Source: Actinomycetota bacterium
Lineage (GTDB): Bacteria > Actinomycetota > Acidimicrobiia > Acidimicrobiales > Ilumatobacteraceae
Reading direction: 5' to 3'
Length of the DNA stretch: 38,513 bases
NCBI GenBank assembly: GCA_016870935.1
Contig: VGAB01000005.1
Location: 1-38,513 of the forward strand
The translations under genes were made by a program, and so were the position numbers. Shown here one piece after another: positions 16,266 through 24,208 of the stretch; positions within the stretch are counted from its first letter, which is position 1; every line of letters starts with the position of its first letter. The notes beneath the pieces are model-generated. The model did not search any database, had not been told where the DNA came from, and worked only from the letters and a program-made list of their open reading frames with translations.

Positions 16266-17009
16266 ATGTTGACCGTGCAATTCGACAGGTTGAACCTCAA
16301 GCCGGGTGACCTGTTTTTGGATGCCGGCACGGGCTTTGGTCGACACGCCTTCGAGGCGGCTCGACGCGGTGCCCGAGTGGTCGCGCTCGACTACGCGGCC
16401 CAAGAAGTCACAAGCACTCGGGCGACATTCGCCGCGATGTACGAGGCCGGCGAACTAGACGCCGACTCGCTCGCAGGGGTGATTCGCGGTGACGCCACGC
16501 GACTGCCGTTCAACGACTCGACCTTCGACTGCGTCGTGACATCCGAGGTTCTCGAACACATCGACAACGACGACATTGCGCTCTCCGAATTCGAGCGGGT
16601 TTTGCGACCTGGTGGCATGTTGGCGGCCACGGTTCCCGCATGGTTTCCCGAAAAAATCAATTGGGCTCTCTCCGACGAATACCACGCACCTTTCGTGGCG
16701 GGCGGGCATGTGCGCATCTATCGAGGTGGCGAGTTGCGCCGAAAAATCTCGCGAGTGGGCCTCGAAGTCGGCTCGACGCACAAGGCCCACGGTTTGCACT
16801 CCCCTTATTGGTGGTTGCGGTGCGCCGTAGGCCCTCAACGCGAAGACAACAAGGCCGTCGCCATCTATAAAAAATTTCTCGAGTGGGACATCATCTCGGC
16901 TCCGACGATCACCCGAGCGATCGACAAGGCGTTGAGCCCGATGATCGGCAAAAGTTATGTCGTCTATGCGACCAAACCGTCCGGGCGACTTGTGGGTGCA
17001 AAGAAATGA
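16266..17009 (+). CDS. Class I SAM-dependent methyltransferase
   Basis: This 247-residue Rossmann-fold methyltransferase has the SAM-binding motif FLDAGTGFGRHAFEAARRGARVVALDY (from about residue 18), the GDATRLPFNDSTFDCVVTSEVLEHI block and LSEFERVLRPGGMLAATVP. The frame is open upstream into the GT4 gene, but ATG 16266 is the first start that keeps the Methyltransf_11 length and follows the GT4 stop by one base. It overlaps the next gene by four bases (ATGA). Together these suggest co-translation with the GT4 enzyme and modification of the same glycan or lipid; the acceptor is unknown. Confidence 0.88.
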   Translation: MLTVQFDRLNLKPGDLFLDAGTGFGRHAFEAARRGARVVALDYAAQEVTSTRATFAAMYEAGELDADSLAGVIRGDATRLPFNDSTFDCVVTSEVLEHIDNDDIALSEFERVLRPGGMLAATVPAWFPEKINWALSDEYHAPFVAGGHVRIYRGGELRRKISRVGLEVGSTHKAHGLHSPYWWLRCAVGPQREDNKAVAIYKKFLEWDIISAPTITRAIDKALSPMIGKSYVVYATKPSGRLVGAKK

Positions 17010-18046
17010 ACTCGCTGCAGAGAACTCTTTCGGTCGAGCGGGCTTTGACGCGCGCCGAACTGGCTCAAACCGCCGCTTCGATCGCCGATCTGCAGCGAGA
17101 CTCGGGCATGATCCCGTGGTTCGTCGACGGCCACTGCGACCCATGGAACCATGTCGAGACGGCGATGGCCCTCGACGTCATGGGCATGCACGACAGCGCG
17201 CATCGCGCCTATGCATGGTTGCAAGAGACTCAAAACAAAGACGGCTCGTGGCCGAACTATTTCAATTTCGACGGCACGGTCAAAGATCCGAAACTCGACA
17301 GCAATGTCTGCGCCTATGTCGGCACGGGTCTGTGGCACCACTGGTTGTGCACTCATGACTTTGCGGCGCTGAAAAAATTCTGGCCAATGCTCGACAAGGC
17401 GATGGCCTGGGTTCTTTCGATGCGACTTGCCGACGGCACCGTGCTTTGGGCCCGCGAAGCGAAGTCGAAGCCTTGGTCTTATGCGCTGTTGACCGGATGC
17501 TCCTCGATAAGGCACGCGCTCGTGTCGGCGTCAAAGATCGCCGAATTGCTCGATTCACCGCGACCCGAATGGTCGCAAGCCGCGGTGCGAATCGAGACTG
17601 TAATCGCCGAGCATCCCGAGGTTTTCGAGCCGAAGACACGCTGGGCGATGGACTGGTACTACCCCGTTCTCACCGGATCGCTCGTCGGTGCGGTCGCGAA
17701 GTCGCGTCTCGAAGAAAAGTTCGAAACTTTCGTGATGCACGACCACGGTGTTCGATGCGTGAGTGACGAACCTTGGATCACGGCATCTGAGACGGCTGAA
17801 TGTTCGATGGCGTTCGCCGCGATCGGTGATGTCGACACCGCGCAGTTTCTGCTCAACTCGACATCGCATCATCGCACGGCCGACGGCTCGTATCTGACGG
17901 GCCTTGTCTATCCCGGCAAGGTCGTGTTTCCCGCCGAGGAGACGTCGGCATATACCGGTGCGGCAATCATTCTCGCCGCAGACTCCCTGTATTCGATTTC
18001 TCCGGCCTCGCGAATTTTTCGTTACGACGAAACTCTCGAGGGTTGA
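17006..18046 (+). CDS. Alpha/alpha-toroid protein (prenyltransferase/squalene-cyclase-like fold), function unknown
   Basis: This 346-residue protein carries repeated helical-pair motifs such as ETAMALDVMGMHDSAHRAYAWLQETQNKDGSWPNY near residue 50, with QxxDGSW the clear repeat core. This is typical of prenyltransferase-like and some glycosidase-like alpha/alpha toroids. No signal peptide is visible. Because the partners are a glycosyltransferase and a methyltransferase, action on a glycan or polyprenyl-linked sugar is more plausible than terpene cyclisation, but this is inference. ATG 17006 overlaps the methyltransferase stop, which decides the start. Its tail overlaps the convergent methyltransferase by 25 bases. 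Confidence 0.75.
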   Translation: MNSLQRTLSVERALTRAELAQTAASIADLQRDSGMIPWFVDGHCDPWNHVETAMALDVMGMHDSAHRAYAWLQETQNKDGSWPNYFNFDGTVKDPKLDSNVCAYVGTGLWHHWLCTHDFAALKKFWPMLDKAMAWVLSMRLADGTVLWAREAKSKPWSYALLTGCSSIRHALVSASKIAELLDSPRPEWSQAAVRIETVIAEHPEVFEPKTRWAMDWYYPVLTGSLVGAVAKSRLEEKFETFVMHDHGVRCVSDEPWITASETAECSMAFAAIGDVDTAQFLLNSTSHHRTADGSYLTGLVYPGKVVFPAEETSAYTGAAIILAADSLYSISPASRIFRYDETLEG

Positions 18047-18687
18047 ACCTCGTCTCGACGTCGCAACACGCGAAGCGATCCTGTGGCCGAAACCTGGGTG
18101 AACAAGCCCGAATCAAGAGCTCTGCGATAAATGAAATCGTGCGGCGCTTGACCGCCGTCTTTCGGGTCGGCGAAAACATCGTGAATCGCCAAGTACCCAC
18201 GAGGGGCGATCTTCGGCGTCCAAGTTTCGTAATCACGCTTGGTCGGCGATTCACCGTGACCGCCGTCGATGAACAAAAAAGACAAATCTGTGGTGAATTG
18301 GGCACCGAACAGTTCGGAATCAGAGACAACGGGAACCACAGCATCGCCCAGCGCAGACTGTCTGAGGGTTCGCAAGAATTCGGGCAAGGTGTTTAATTTT
18401 TGGGTCTGTGCATCAACCAACGAGTCGTCGTGCCATTGCCAGCCAATCTGGTTTTCCTCGCTGCCGAAATGATGGTCGACCGAAAACAAAACCGTGTTGT
18501 TGATCCTCGCCGCAGCGCCGAGCCAAATTGTCGAACGACCGCAATACGAGCCGATCTCGACCAGCTTTAGACCGGGAGCCGCGCGACAGGCTTCGCATGC
18601 CGCAACGAACAATGCGTCCCCTTCTTCGGGGGGCATGAAGCCCTTCGTCGCAAGGGCCAAGTCGCGCAATTTTTTTTGAATCTTCAA
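18022..18687 (-). CDS. Class I SAM-dependent methyltransferase (Methyltransf_24-like)
   Basis: This 221-residue protein has LKLVEIGSYCGRSTIWLGAAARINN (from about residue 40) as the SAM loop, LFSVDHHFGSEENQ as the acidic-loop region, and TDLSFLFIDGGHGESPTKRDYETWTPKIAPRGYLAIHDVF as the later conserved block. These match the Methyltransf_24 group often found in glycan clusters. The start is ATG at 18687, ten bases after the stop of the upstream LIC12162-family gene, so the two are probably co-transcribed. Its end overlaps the convergent toroid gene. The substrate is unknown. Confidence 0.85.
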   Translation of the reverse strand: MKIQKKLRDLALATKGFMPPEEGDALFVAACEACRAAPGLKLVEIGSYCGRSTIWLGAAARINNTVLFSVDHHFGSEENQIGWQWHDDSLVDAQTQKLNTLPEFLRTLRQSALGDAVVPVVSDSELFGAQFTTDLSFLFIDGGHGESPTKRDYETWTPKIAPRGYLAIHDVFADPKDGGQAPHDFIYRRALDSGLFTQVSATGSLRVLRRRDEVQPSRVSS

Positions 18688-18697
18688 GGTCGACCGC

Positions 18698-20287
18698 TCA
18701 GCGAATCAAAATGTTGGTGAAGTTCGACTCCCACGACTCTTTCCAATCTTGCGAGAAGTTCGCGAATTGTCGGGTGAAGTTTCTTTTGGCCGCCTGCACA
18801 TCGTCGCGCAGCCACCATTTGGCGACGTCATTTTCGATTGAGTTTGCATGGTCGGCAGCGCTCTCGCCCGATATGTGCAAAATGCCGACCCTCACCAGAT
18901 CTTCGAGCAGGCTCCTCGCGTCCGGCCTGAATCTGTAGGCGTCCACGTCGTAGAAACAAATCGTGGGGATATCGAGACCCATGGTCTCCAACCACGAGGT
19001 GCCGAGATAATTGTGAAAGACGATTCGACTCGAGCCGTATTGCTCGAAAATCGGCGTCGTGTTGTCGAACACGGTCGAGGCTCTCGCCGATGCGATCGCC
19101 TGCCTCTGGGTTTGGCCGTAATCTCCAGGAAAGAGTCGCACGACGAGGTTCGTTTCGCTTTGTCGTGTCTTGACGAACTCGGCGGTCTGCTCGTACATCG
19201 TTTGCATAGTGCCCGGCAACGGGAAGTACTGCAGACGATAGATCTCTTTTGGTTGGTCGAAACAAATCAACGAGTCTTGGCTCACGTTGATTCTTTGCAG
19301 TGCGGGCACCGGCGGCGGCAATGGAATCGTCTTTGGCGAGCCTCGACTCCAGCCCCACGTGTAGTAGTAATCGGCGACGCGGGACTCGTATTTTTCGGCC
19401 GCGTGCGACTCGTCCAAGCCGTACCATCCGCCGTGCTGGTGGTAGTGAAGTTTGCTTCCGTCTTCGCACCATTGCGCGACCAAGACTTTGAACGCAAAAT
19501 GAGTCCAAAGCGATTGCGCCGAATATACGTGCTCTGGTCGGGTCGAACGTTGCGAGAAAACCCGAGATTTGATTTGCTCAAAACCCTCGACTGCGCACAC
19601 CGGCAAGAATGCCGAGAGCATCGCATTGGCTACATCGCCCAGTTTGTCGTGCGTCGAAACCCCCGAAAGGTTGTGGCTTCGCCATCGAGTGTCGATGCTC
19701 GCTCGCACCGAAAAACCGAAGCCCATGTCGTCATGCCTCGACCATTTTCGCCACGACCACATGGCCAATCTCCATGCGGTTGGCGTTCGACCAGAGAAAG
19801 GTTTGACGAAGAGAATCTTCGGATCTCTGCCGGGCGCAAAGGCCCGTATCAAACTTGATATCAACCGATCGAGCCGGTTTGACTTGTTCGAATTCGTGAT
19901 CGACACTTCGCCGCCGACAATATTCAGCGACCCGGGGCCATGCAGCGAGACTGTCTGCAGGGCCGCCAACGCGAGATCGGGCAGAGATTGATGCGCCGAG
20001 AAGAACTCCGTGATGTCGCGAGTCGGGGCGACTCTCAGTTTGTTGTCGTTGTCGAAGCCGAAAATTTGGGTCTTTGAGTCGATCGAATGATTTCGCGACG
20101 CCACATAAACGAGATGAAGATACCTTTCGATCCAATCTCCGAGGAGAATGTCGTAGTACCGCTCTGATTTTTCGGTTTGATGATAGGCATCGAGCGCTTG
20201 TTTGACTCTCGCCAAAACCCTCGGACGCGCCTCGTCGATTTTCTCGAGACCCTCGCTGACGCATTGGGCATTCCAGACGATCGTCAC
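18698..20287 (-). CDS. LIC12162-family (TIGR04331) putative transferase
   Basis: This 529-residue protein resembles the LIC12162 family found in O-antigen and capsule clusters. Recognisable parts are YYDILLGDWIERYLHLVY (about residues 44-61), HYHQHGGWYG (about residue 285) and VADYYYTWGWS soon after, then a GT-B-like second half with VVRLFPGDYGQ, a disordered loop, and SRIVFHNYLGTSWLETMGLDIPTICFYD, which resembles nucleotide-sugar transferases. No signal peptide or membrane helix is visible. The start is GTG at 20287, with TATAAG 10-15 bases upstream as a possible -10. The methyltransferase follows by ten bases. I recall the family by pattern, so family membership is likely and function is unproven. 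Confidence 0.7.
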   Translation of the reverse strand: MTIVWNAQCVSEGLEKIDEARPRVLARVKQALDAYHQTEKSERYYDILLGDWIERYLHLVYVASRNHSIDSKTQIFGFDNDNKLRVAPTRDITEFFSAHQSLPDLALAALQTVSLHGPGSLNIVGGEVSITNSNKSNRLDRLISSLIRAFAPGRDPKILFVKPFSGRTPTAWRLAMWSWRKWSRHDDMGFGFSVRASIDTRWRSHNLSGVSTHDKLGDVANAMLSAFLPVCAVEGFEQIKSRVFSQRSTRPEHVYSAQSLWTHFAFKVLVAQWCEDGSKLHYHQHGGWYGLDESHAAEKYESRVADYYYTWGWSRGSPKTIPLPPPVPALQRINVSQDSLICFDQPKEIYRLQYFPLPGTMQTMYEQTAEFVKTRQSETNLVVRLFPGDYGQTQRQAIASARASTVFDNTTPIFEQYGSSRIVFHNYLGTSWLETMGLDIPTICFYDVDAYRFRPDARSLLEDLVRVGILHISGESAADHANSIENDVAKWWLRDDVQAAKRNFTRQFANFSQDWKESWESNFTNILIR

Positions 20288-20353
20288 TCGTCAAATCTTA
20301 TAGGTGACGATAATTAATCAAGTCGAAGACAAGCCAGATGCAAGAATAGAACC

Positions 20354-21214
20354 ATGACTTCGGCGTTGAAAGATCTGGTGACGCTGCTCGACCTCGAGGT
20401 CATCGAGGTGAATATTTTTCGGGGAGTCTCACCCCAAGAAAATCGGCAGAGAGTCTTCGGCGGGCAAGTCGCGGGGCAGGCGCTTGTGGCTGCCGCCCGC
20501 ACTGTCGACGACAAATCCCGCCGTGTCCACTCGTTGCACGCCTATTTTTTGCGCCCCGGCGACCCGTCCATCCCAATTCTTTATGAGGTCGACAGAATTC
20601 GCGACGGAAAAAGTTTCACGACACGGCGCGTGATCGCGATTCAACATGGCAAGGCGATCTTCAACCTGCAGGCCAGTTTTCAAATCCCCGAGCCCGGTCT
20701 CGAGCACCACATCGAGATGCCGCTAAATCTGCCGAAACCCGAGACGCTCCCAGATTTCAAAACCCGAATGGAGCCCTACAAAGAAATGATCGGCGAATGG
20801 TACGACCGACCGCGTCCTATCGACCTGCGATACATCGACGCCGATCCGTTGACCCGAAAAAACCAAAAGAGCCCAGGGCAAAAACTTTGGATGCGCGCCG
20901 ACGGTGAGCTCCCCGACGACCCGGTGCTTCACGCATGCATCGTCACCTATGCGAGCGACATGTCGTTGCTCGACACGACATTGCTGCCCCATGGAAGATC
21001 ATGGACCGAACAGGGTATTCAAATGGCGAGTCTTGATCACGTGATGTGGTTCCATCGCCCGTTCAGGTCTGATGCTTGGTTGCTCTACGATCAGACGGCG
21101 ATCTCGACCTCCAACGCCCGCGGCATCGCCAGCGGCCATATTTTTTCCGAAAAAGGTGAACTGATAGTTACCGTTGTGCAAGAGGGCTTGACCCGAATTG
21201 TCGACAAAAAATAA
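20354..21214 (+). CDS. tesB: Acyl-CoA thioesterase II
   Basis: TesB hydrolyses acyl-CoA to free fatty acid and CoA. The 286-residue protein has two hotdog domains. The first has LEVIEVNIFRGVSPQENRQRVFGGQVAGQAL (from residue 14), HSLHAYFLRPGDPSIPI and DRIRDGKSFTTRRVIAIQHG. The second has LHACIVTYASDMSLLDTTL with the catalytic-type aspartate, and ASLDHVMWFHRPFRSDAWLLYDQ. The start is ATG at 20354. It is divergent from the LIC12162-family gene and ends on the base before the last base of mreB, so the two convergent genes abut. Confidence 0.95.
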   Translation: MTSALKDLVTLLDLEVIEVNIFRGVSPQENRQRVFGGQVAGQALVAAARTVDDKSRRVHSLHAYFLRPGDPSIPILYEVDRIRDGKSFTTRRVIAIQHGKAIFNLQASFQIPEPGLEHHIEMPLNLPKPETLPDFKTRMEPYKEMIGEWYDRPRPIDLRYIDADPLTRKNQKSPGQKLWMRADGELPDDPVLHACIVTYASDMSLLDTTLLPHGRSWTEQGIQMASLDHVMWFHRPFRSDAWLLYDQTAISTSNARGIASGHIFSEKGELIVTVVQEGLTRIVDKK

Positions 21215-22219
21215 TCAGCGTCGCGAGTCCATGAACAATCCGCGAAGCGCCGCGTAATTTTCGATGCAGTGACCAGCACCGAGCACCACCGCCTCGAGGG
21301 GTTGGTTGCTCATGTTCACGGGGACACGCGTCTCGTTTGAGATTCGCTCGGCCATTCCGCGCAACAATGAACCGCCACCCACGAGATACATGCCGCGCTT
21401 CAAGAAGTCTTGCGACAACTCGGGTGGTGCGACCCCCAGACACTTGACCACCGAGTCGACCATTTGGGTGACGACGGGGTTGATCGCCTCGCGAATCTCT
21501 TTTGCCGTCAAAATCACTATCTTTGGCAAGCCTGTGACAAGGTCGCGACCCCTGACCTCGGCGTCGGTATCTCCTGGCATCGGCATCGCGCTACCGATCG
21601 ACTTCTTGATTTCCTCGGCGGTTCTCTCGCCGATTGCTATGCCGTGATTCCTCCGCACGAACGACTGAATCTCCGAGTCGATATCGAAACTCCCAACACG
21701 AACCGCCTCAAGGGCGACGATGCCGCCGAGACTCAGAACCGCGGTCTCGGTGGTGCCACCGCCGATGTCGATGACCATGTTTCCAACCGGTTCGTCGATC
21801 GGCAGGTTCGCGCCGATCGCCGCGGCGACCGGCTGCTCGATCAACTGGGCGTCTGCCGCGCCCGCCCGACGCGCAGCGTCGGTGACCGCCCGTCGTTCGA
21901 CCTCGGTGATCGCCGATGGCACGCAAATCAACACTTTTGGTCGTGAAAACTTCGAAACTCCCGCGCGTTGCAACAGCAGACGAATCATTTTCTCTGTCAC
22001 TTCAAAGTCCGTGATTGCCCCACCACGCAATGGTCGAACCGCGACGATGTACCCGGGTGTGCGCCCGATCATTTGCCACGCCTCTTCACCCGTCGCCAAA
22101 ACTTCGCCGGTTCGGCGATTTACGGCTATCACCGAGGGTTCGTTGATCACGATGCCCCTGCCCTGCATATAGACGAGGGTGTTCGCAGTGCCGAGGTCGA
22201 TCGCCAGGTCGCGAGCCAT
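21215..22219 (-). CDS. mreB: Rod shape-determining protein MreB (or close paralogue)
   Basis: MreB is an actin-like ATPase that polymerises beneath the membrane and guides side-wall peptidoglycan synthesis. The 334-residue protein shows DLGTANTLVY (phosphate-1), VIDIGGGTTETAVLSLGG (phosphate-2), ERRAVTDAARRAGA, and LVGGGSLLRGM (adenosine motif). The start is ATG at 22219, two bases after the stop of a 72-aa membrane gene. No mreC, mreD, pbp2 or rodA follows; tesB converges immediately. A second copy near mreCD elsewhere, or a divergent role, would both fit. Confidence 0.93.
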   Translation of the reverse strand: MARDLAIDLGTANTLVYMQGRGIVINEPSVIAVNRRTGEVLATGEEAWQMIGRTPGYIVAVRPLRGGAITDFEVTEKMIRLLLQRAGVSKFSRPKVLICVPSAITEVERRAVTDAARRAGAADAQLIEQPVAAAIGANLPIDEPVGNMVIDIGGGTTETAVLSLGGIVALEAVRVGSFDIDSEIQSFVRRNHGIAIGERTAEEIKKSIGSAMPMPGDTDAEVRGRDLVTGLPKIVILTAKEIREAINPVVTQMVDSVVKCLGVAPPELSQDFLKRGMYLVGGGSLLRGMAERISNETRVPVNMSNQPLEAVVLGAGHCIENYAALRGLFMDSRR

Positions 22220-22221
22220 GC

Positions 22222-22440
22222 CTAGTTTCTCGTTTGTCTTTGTTTGGCCTCGCGCAATTGACTGCGCAGGTGCTCGCGTGATTCGTCAGAGAGCGCGTTG
22301 AGGTGGCGATGAAAAGCCGCCATGCCCTCGGTCGAACTCGTCTTTCGCTCTTGTGAAAAAACCAGAAAGATCAGGCTCGCACCCGAGACGATCGAAATCG
22401 TCGCGAAAATCACGGCGAGAAACGACGATGCGACAATCAT
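22222..22440 (-). CDS. Small single-pass membrane protein, unknown function
   Basis: This 72-residue protein has one transmembrane segment at about residues 2-28 (VASSFLAVIF to IFLVF). A short charged cytoplasmic tail (SQERKTSSTEGMAAFHRHLNALSDESREHLRSQL) follows and looks helical and amphipathic. The ATG at 22440 overlaps the moaE stop (ATGA), which supports it as a real gene; an open frame extends further upstream inside moaE but does not fit. It ends two bases before the mreB start. Translational coupling with mreB hints at a role at the membrane with MreB, but I do not recognise a family. Confidence 0.7.
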   Translation of the reverse strand: MIVASSFLAVIFATISIVSGASLIFLVFSQERKTSSTEGMAAFHRHLNALSDESREHLRSQLREAKQRQTRN

Positions 22441-22931
22441 CGTTGCGGCACCTTGCCGATGTTTCGGGCGTCGGAGATCGGCTGGCTGTTGGTTCCCCAA
22501 TCTGTGCCGCTGGCCCAATGTTCTTGCTTCCAAATCGGAACGCTCAACTTGAGCGCGTCAATTCCGAATTGTGCCGCCGCGAAGGCCTCGGGCCGATGCG
22601 GCGAAGAGACGGCGACCACCACCGACGACTCGCCCAATTTCAATTCACCGATTCGATGAATCAACGCCACGCGTCCCAGGTCGGCCCAACGATTGCGCAT
22701 CTCGGTGGCGATTACATTCAGTTTCTCGATCACCCGATCTTCGTACGCCTCATAGGTCAACGCGGTCACGCCATGACGCGAATCGGCGTTGTCGCGCACG
22801 ACACCCGAAAAAACGACCACCGCTCCGCACGACGGCAAAATCGCCCAGTTGTAGACAAGACCGATGTCCAACTCGTCTTTCGTCAACTCAAGTCGGGTAT
22901 CGGAAACACCATGACTTTGGGTCGCTGACAT
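22437..22931 (-). CDS. moaE: Molybdopterin synthase catalytic subunit
   Basis: MoaE, with MoaD, adds two sulfurs to precursor Z to form molybdopterin. The 164-residue protein shows CGAVVVFSGVVRDNADSRHGV (35-55), TYEAYED, RVALIHRIGELKLGESSVVVAVSSPHR (88-113), and FGIDALKLSVPIWKQEHW with both conserved lysines of the active site. A start 36 bases upstream (22967) is possible; ATG 22931 gives the usual length. It is the first gene of a moaE, small membrane protein, mreB operon. No moaD or other molybdenum genes are in the window. Confidence 0.93.
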   Translation of the reverse strand: MSATQSHGVSDTRLELTKDELDIGLVYNWAILPSCGAVVVFSGVVRDNADSRHGVTALTYEAYEDRVIEKLNVIATEMRNRWADLGRVALIHRIGELKLGESSVVVAVSSPHRPEAFAAAQFGIDALKLSVPIWKQEHWASGTDWGTNSQPISDARNIGKVPQR

Positions 22932-23020
22932 CGTTTTCAGTGTATCTGCGCGGTTCAACGAGCCCATCGACACGCGTCTTTCGCGAGTGAAGTATTCGAT
23001 CTGGTGCGTATCATCTGACC

Positions 23021-24208
23021 ATGCCCGAAAACCCGAACGATTTTTCGTCATCAGGCATGCCATTTTTCGATCAAATCGCCAAGGCGATGTCGGCGAGCGG
23101 CCCCGTGCAATGGGATCTGGCGCGACAATTCGCGATGATGTCAACCAACATTTCGTCGCCCGAGGCGAATGTCGAACCAACCACGAGAATTTCATTGAAC
23201 CAACTTGCACAGGTCGCCGACCTTCACGTGCGCGACGTCACCGGACTCTCGACGACGACTTCGACACAGTCGCCGAACATCGAGGTTGTGAACCGCTCGA
23301 CATGGATTCATCACACTCTCGAGGCCTTCAAATTTTATTTCTCTGATTTCTCGGTGGGCGCGCCCGCCAGCATCGGCGACGAAACCGGCTCAGACCTCGC
23401 AGGCGACGACGCCGACGGCATGGACGCGATGATGACGAACCTCACCAAACTGATGACCCCCGCGATGCTCGGCATGTCGGTCGGCTCGATGGTCGGACAG
23501 TTGTCGCTTCGGGCGTTTGGCCAATACGACCTGCCGCTTCCCCGCCTTCCGAAAACCCAACTGATCTTTCTTGCACGCAACTGCGAAGAATTCGCGAACG
23601 ACTGGTCGATCAAGGTCGAAGACATGCAGATGTGGTCGTTGATCCAAGAGCTCGCATTCCACCGAGTGTTTCAAGTCGAGCACGTTCGCGAACTTATAAC
23701 CGAATCGGTCAAACAGCATGTCTCGGGCTTCAAACCAAACCCCAACGCCTTTGGTCAACGACTCAGCAATATCGACGTCGCCGACACGAACCCGGCGGAG
23801 ATGATGCAAAGGCTGCTCGGTGACCCGACGATCTTGTTGGGCGCCGAGAGAACCGCCCAGCAAAAATCATTGGCGCCGGTGCTCGACGCGTTGATTTGCA
23901 CCATAGTTTGTTACGTCGATCGCGTCGTAGATGTCGTCGCCGGTCGAATTCTTGGCAACGGCGCCCAGATTTCGGAGGCGGTGAGGCGAAGACGCGTAGA
24001 GGCGAGCGCCCAAGACCAATACGTCGAAGAACTCTTCGGCATCCACCTGACCGACGCCCAATTGGCGGGCGGCGATCGATTCATCAAGGGCGTCGTCGAG
24101 CGCGCCGGCGAACAAGGCCTCGCCCAGCTTTGGTCGAAGAAAGGCAATCTTCCGACGCCGAACGAAATCTCCGCCCCGGGTTTGTGGCTGGAGCGAATCA
24201 GTCTCTAG
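23021..24208 (+). CDS. DUF2342/TIGR03624-type protein with lost HExxH motif
   Basis: The 395-residue protein aligns with the actinobacterial zinc-metalloprotease-like family (putative hydrolase TIGR03624): a conserved middle part, LGMSVGSMVGQLSLRAFGQYDLPLPR, then LIFLARNCEEFANDW and the helix WSLIQELAFHRVFQVEHVREL, and a late NPAEMMQRLLGDP and a VDRVVDVVAGRILG. In relatives the helix holds H-E-x-x-H (as in CLHELTHHAV). Here the residues are Q209-E210-L-A-F213, so both metal-binding histidines are gone. The fold should be kept but zinc protease activity is doubtful. The start is ATG at 23021, divergent from moaE. The tail overlaps the MFS gene by 11 bases. Confidence 0.72.
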   Translation: MPENPNDFSSSGMPFFDQIAKAMSASGPVQWDLARQFAMMSTNISSPEANVEPTTRISLNQLAQVADLHVRDVTGLSTTTSTQSPNIEVVNRSTWIHHTLEAFKFYFSDFSVGAPASIGDETGSDLAGDDADGMDAMMTNLTKLMTPAMLGMSVGSMVGQLSLRAFGQYDLPLPRLPKTQLIFLARNCEEFANDWSIKVEDMQMWSLIQELAFHRVFQVEHVRELITESVKQHVSGFKPNPNAFGQRLSNIDVADTNPAEMMQRLLGDPTILLGAERTAQQKSLAPVLDALICTIVCYVDRVVDVVAGRILGNGAQISEAVRRRRVEASAQDQYVEELFGIHLTDAQLAGGDRFIKGVVERAGEQGLAQLWSKKGNLPTPNEISAPGLWLERISL

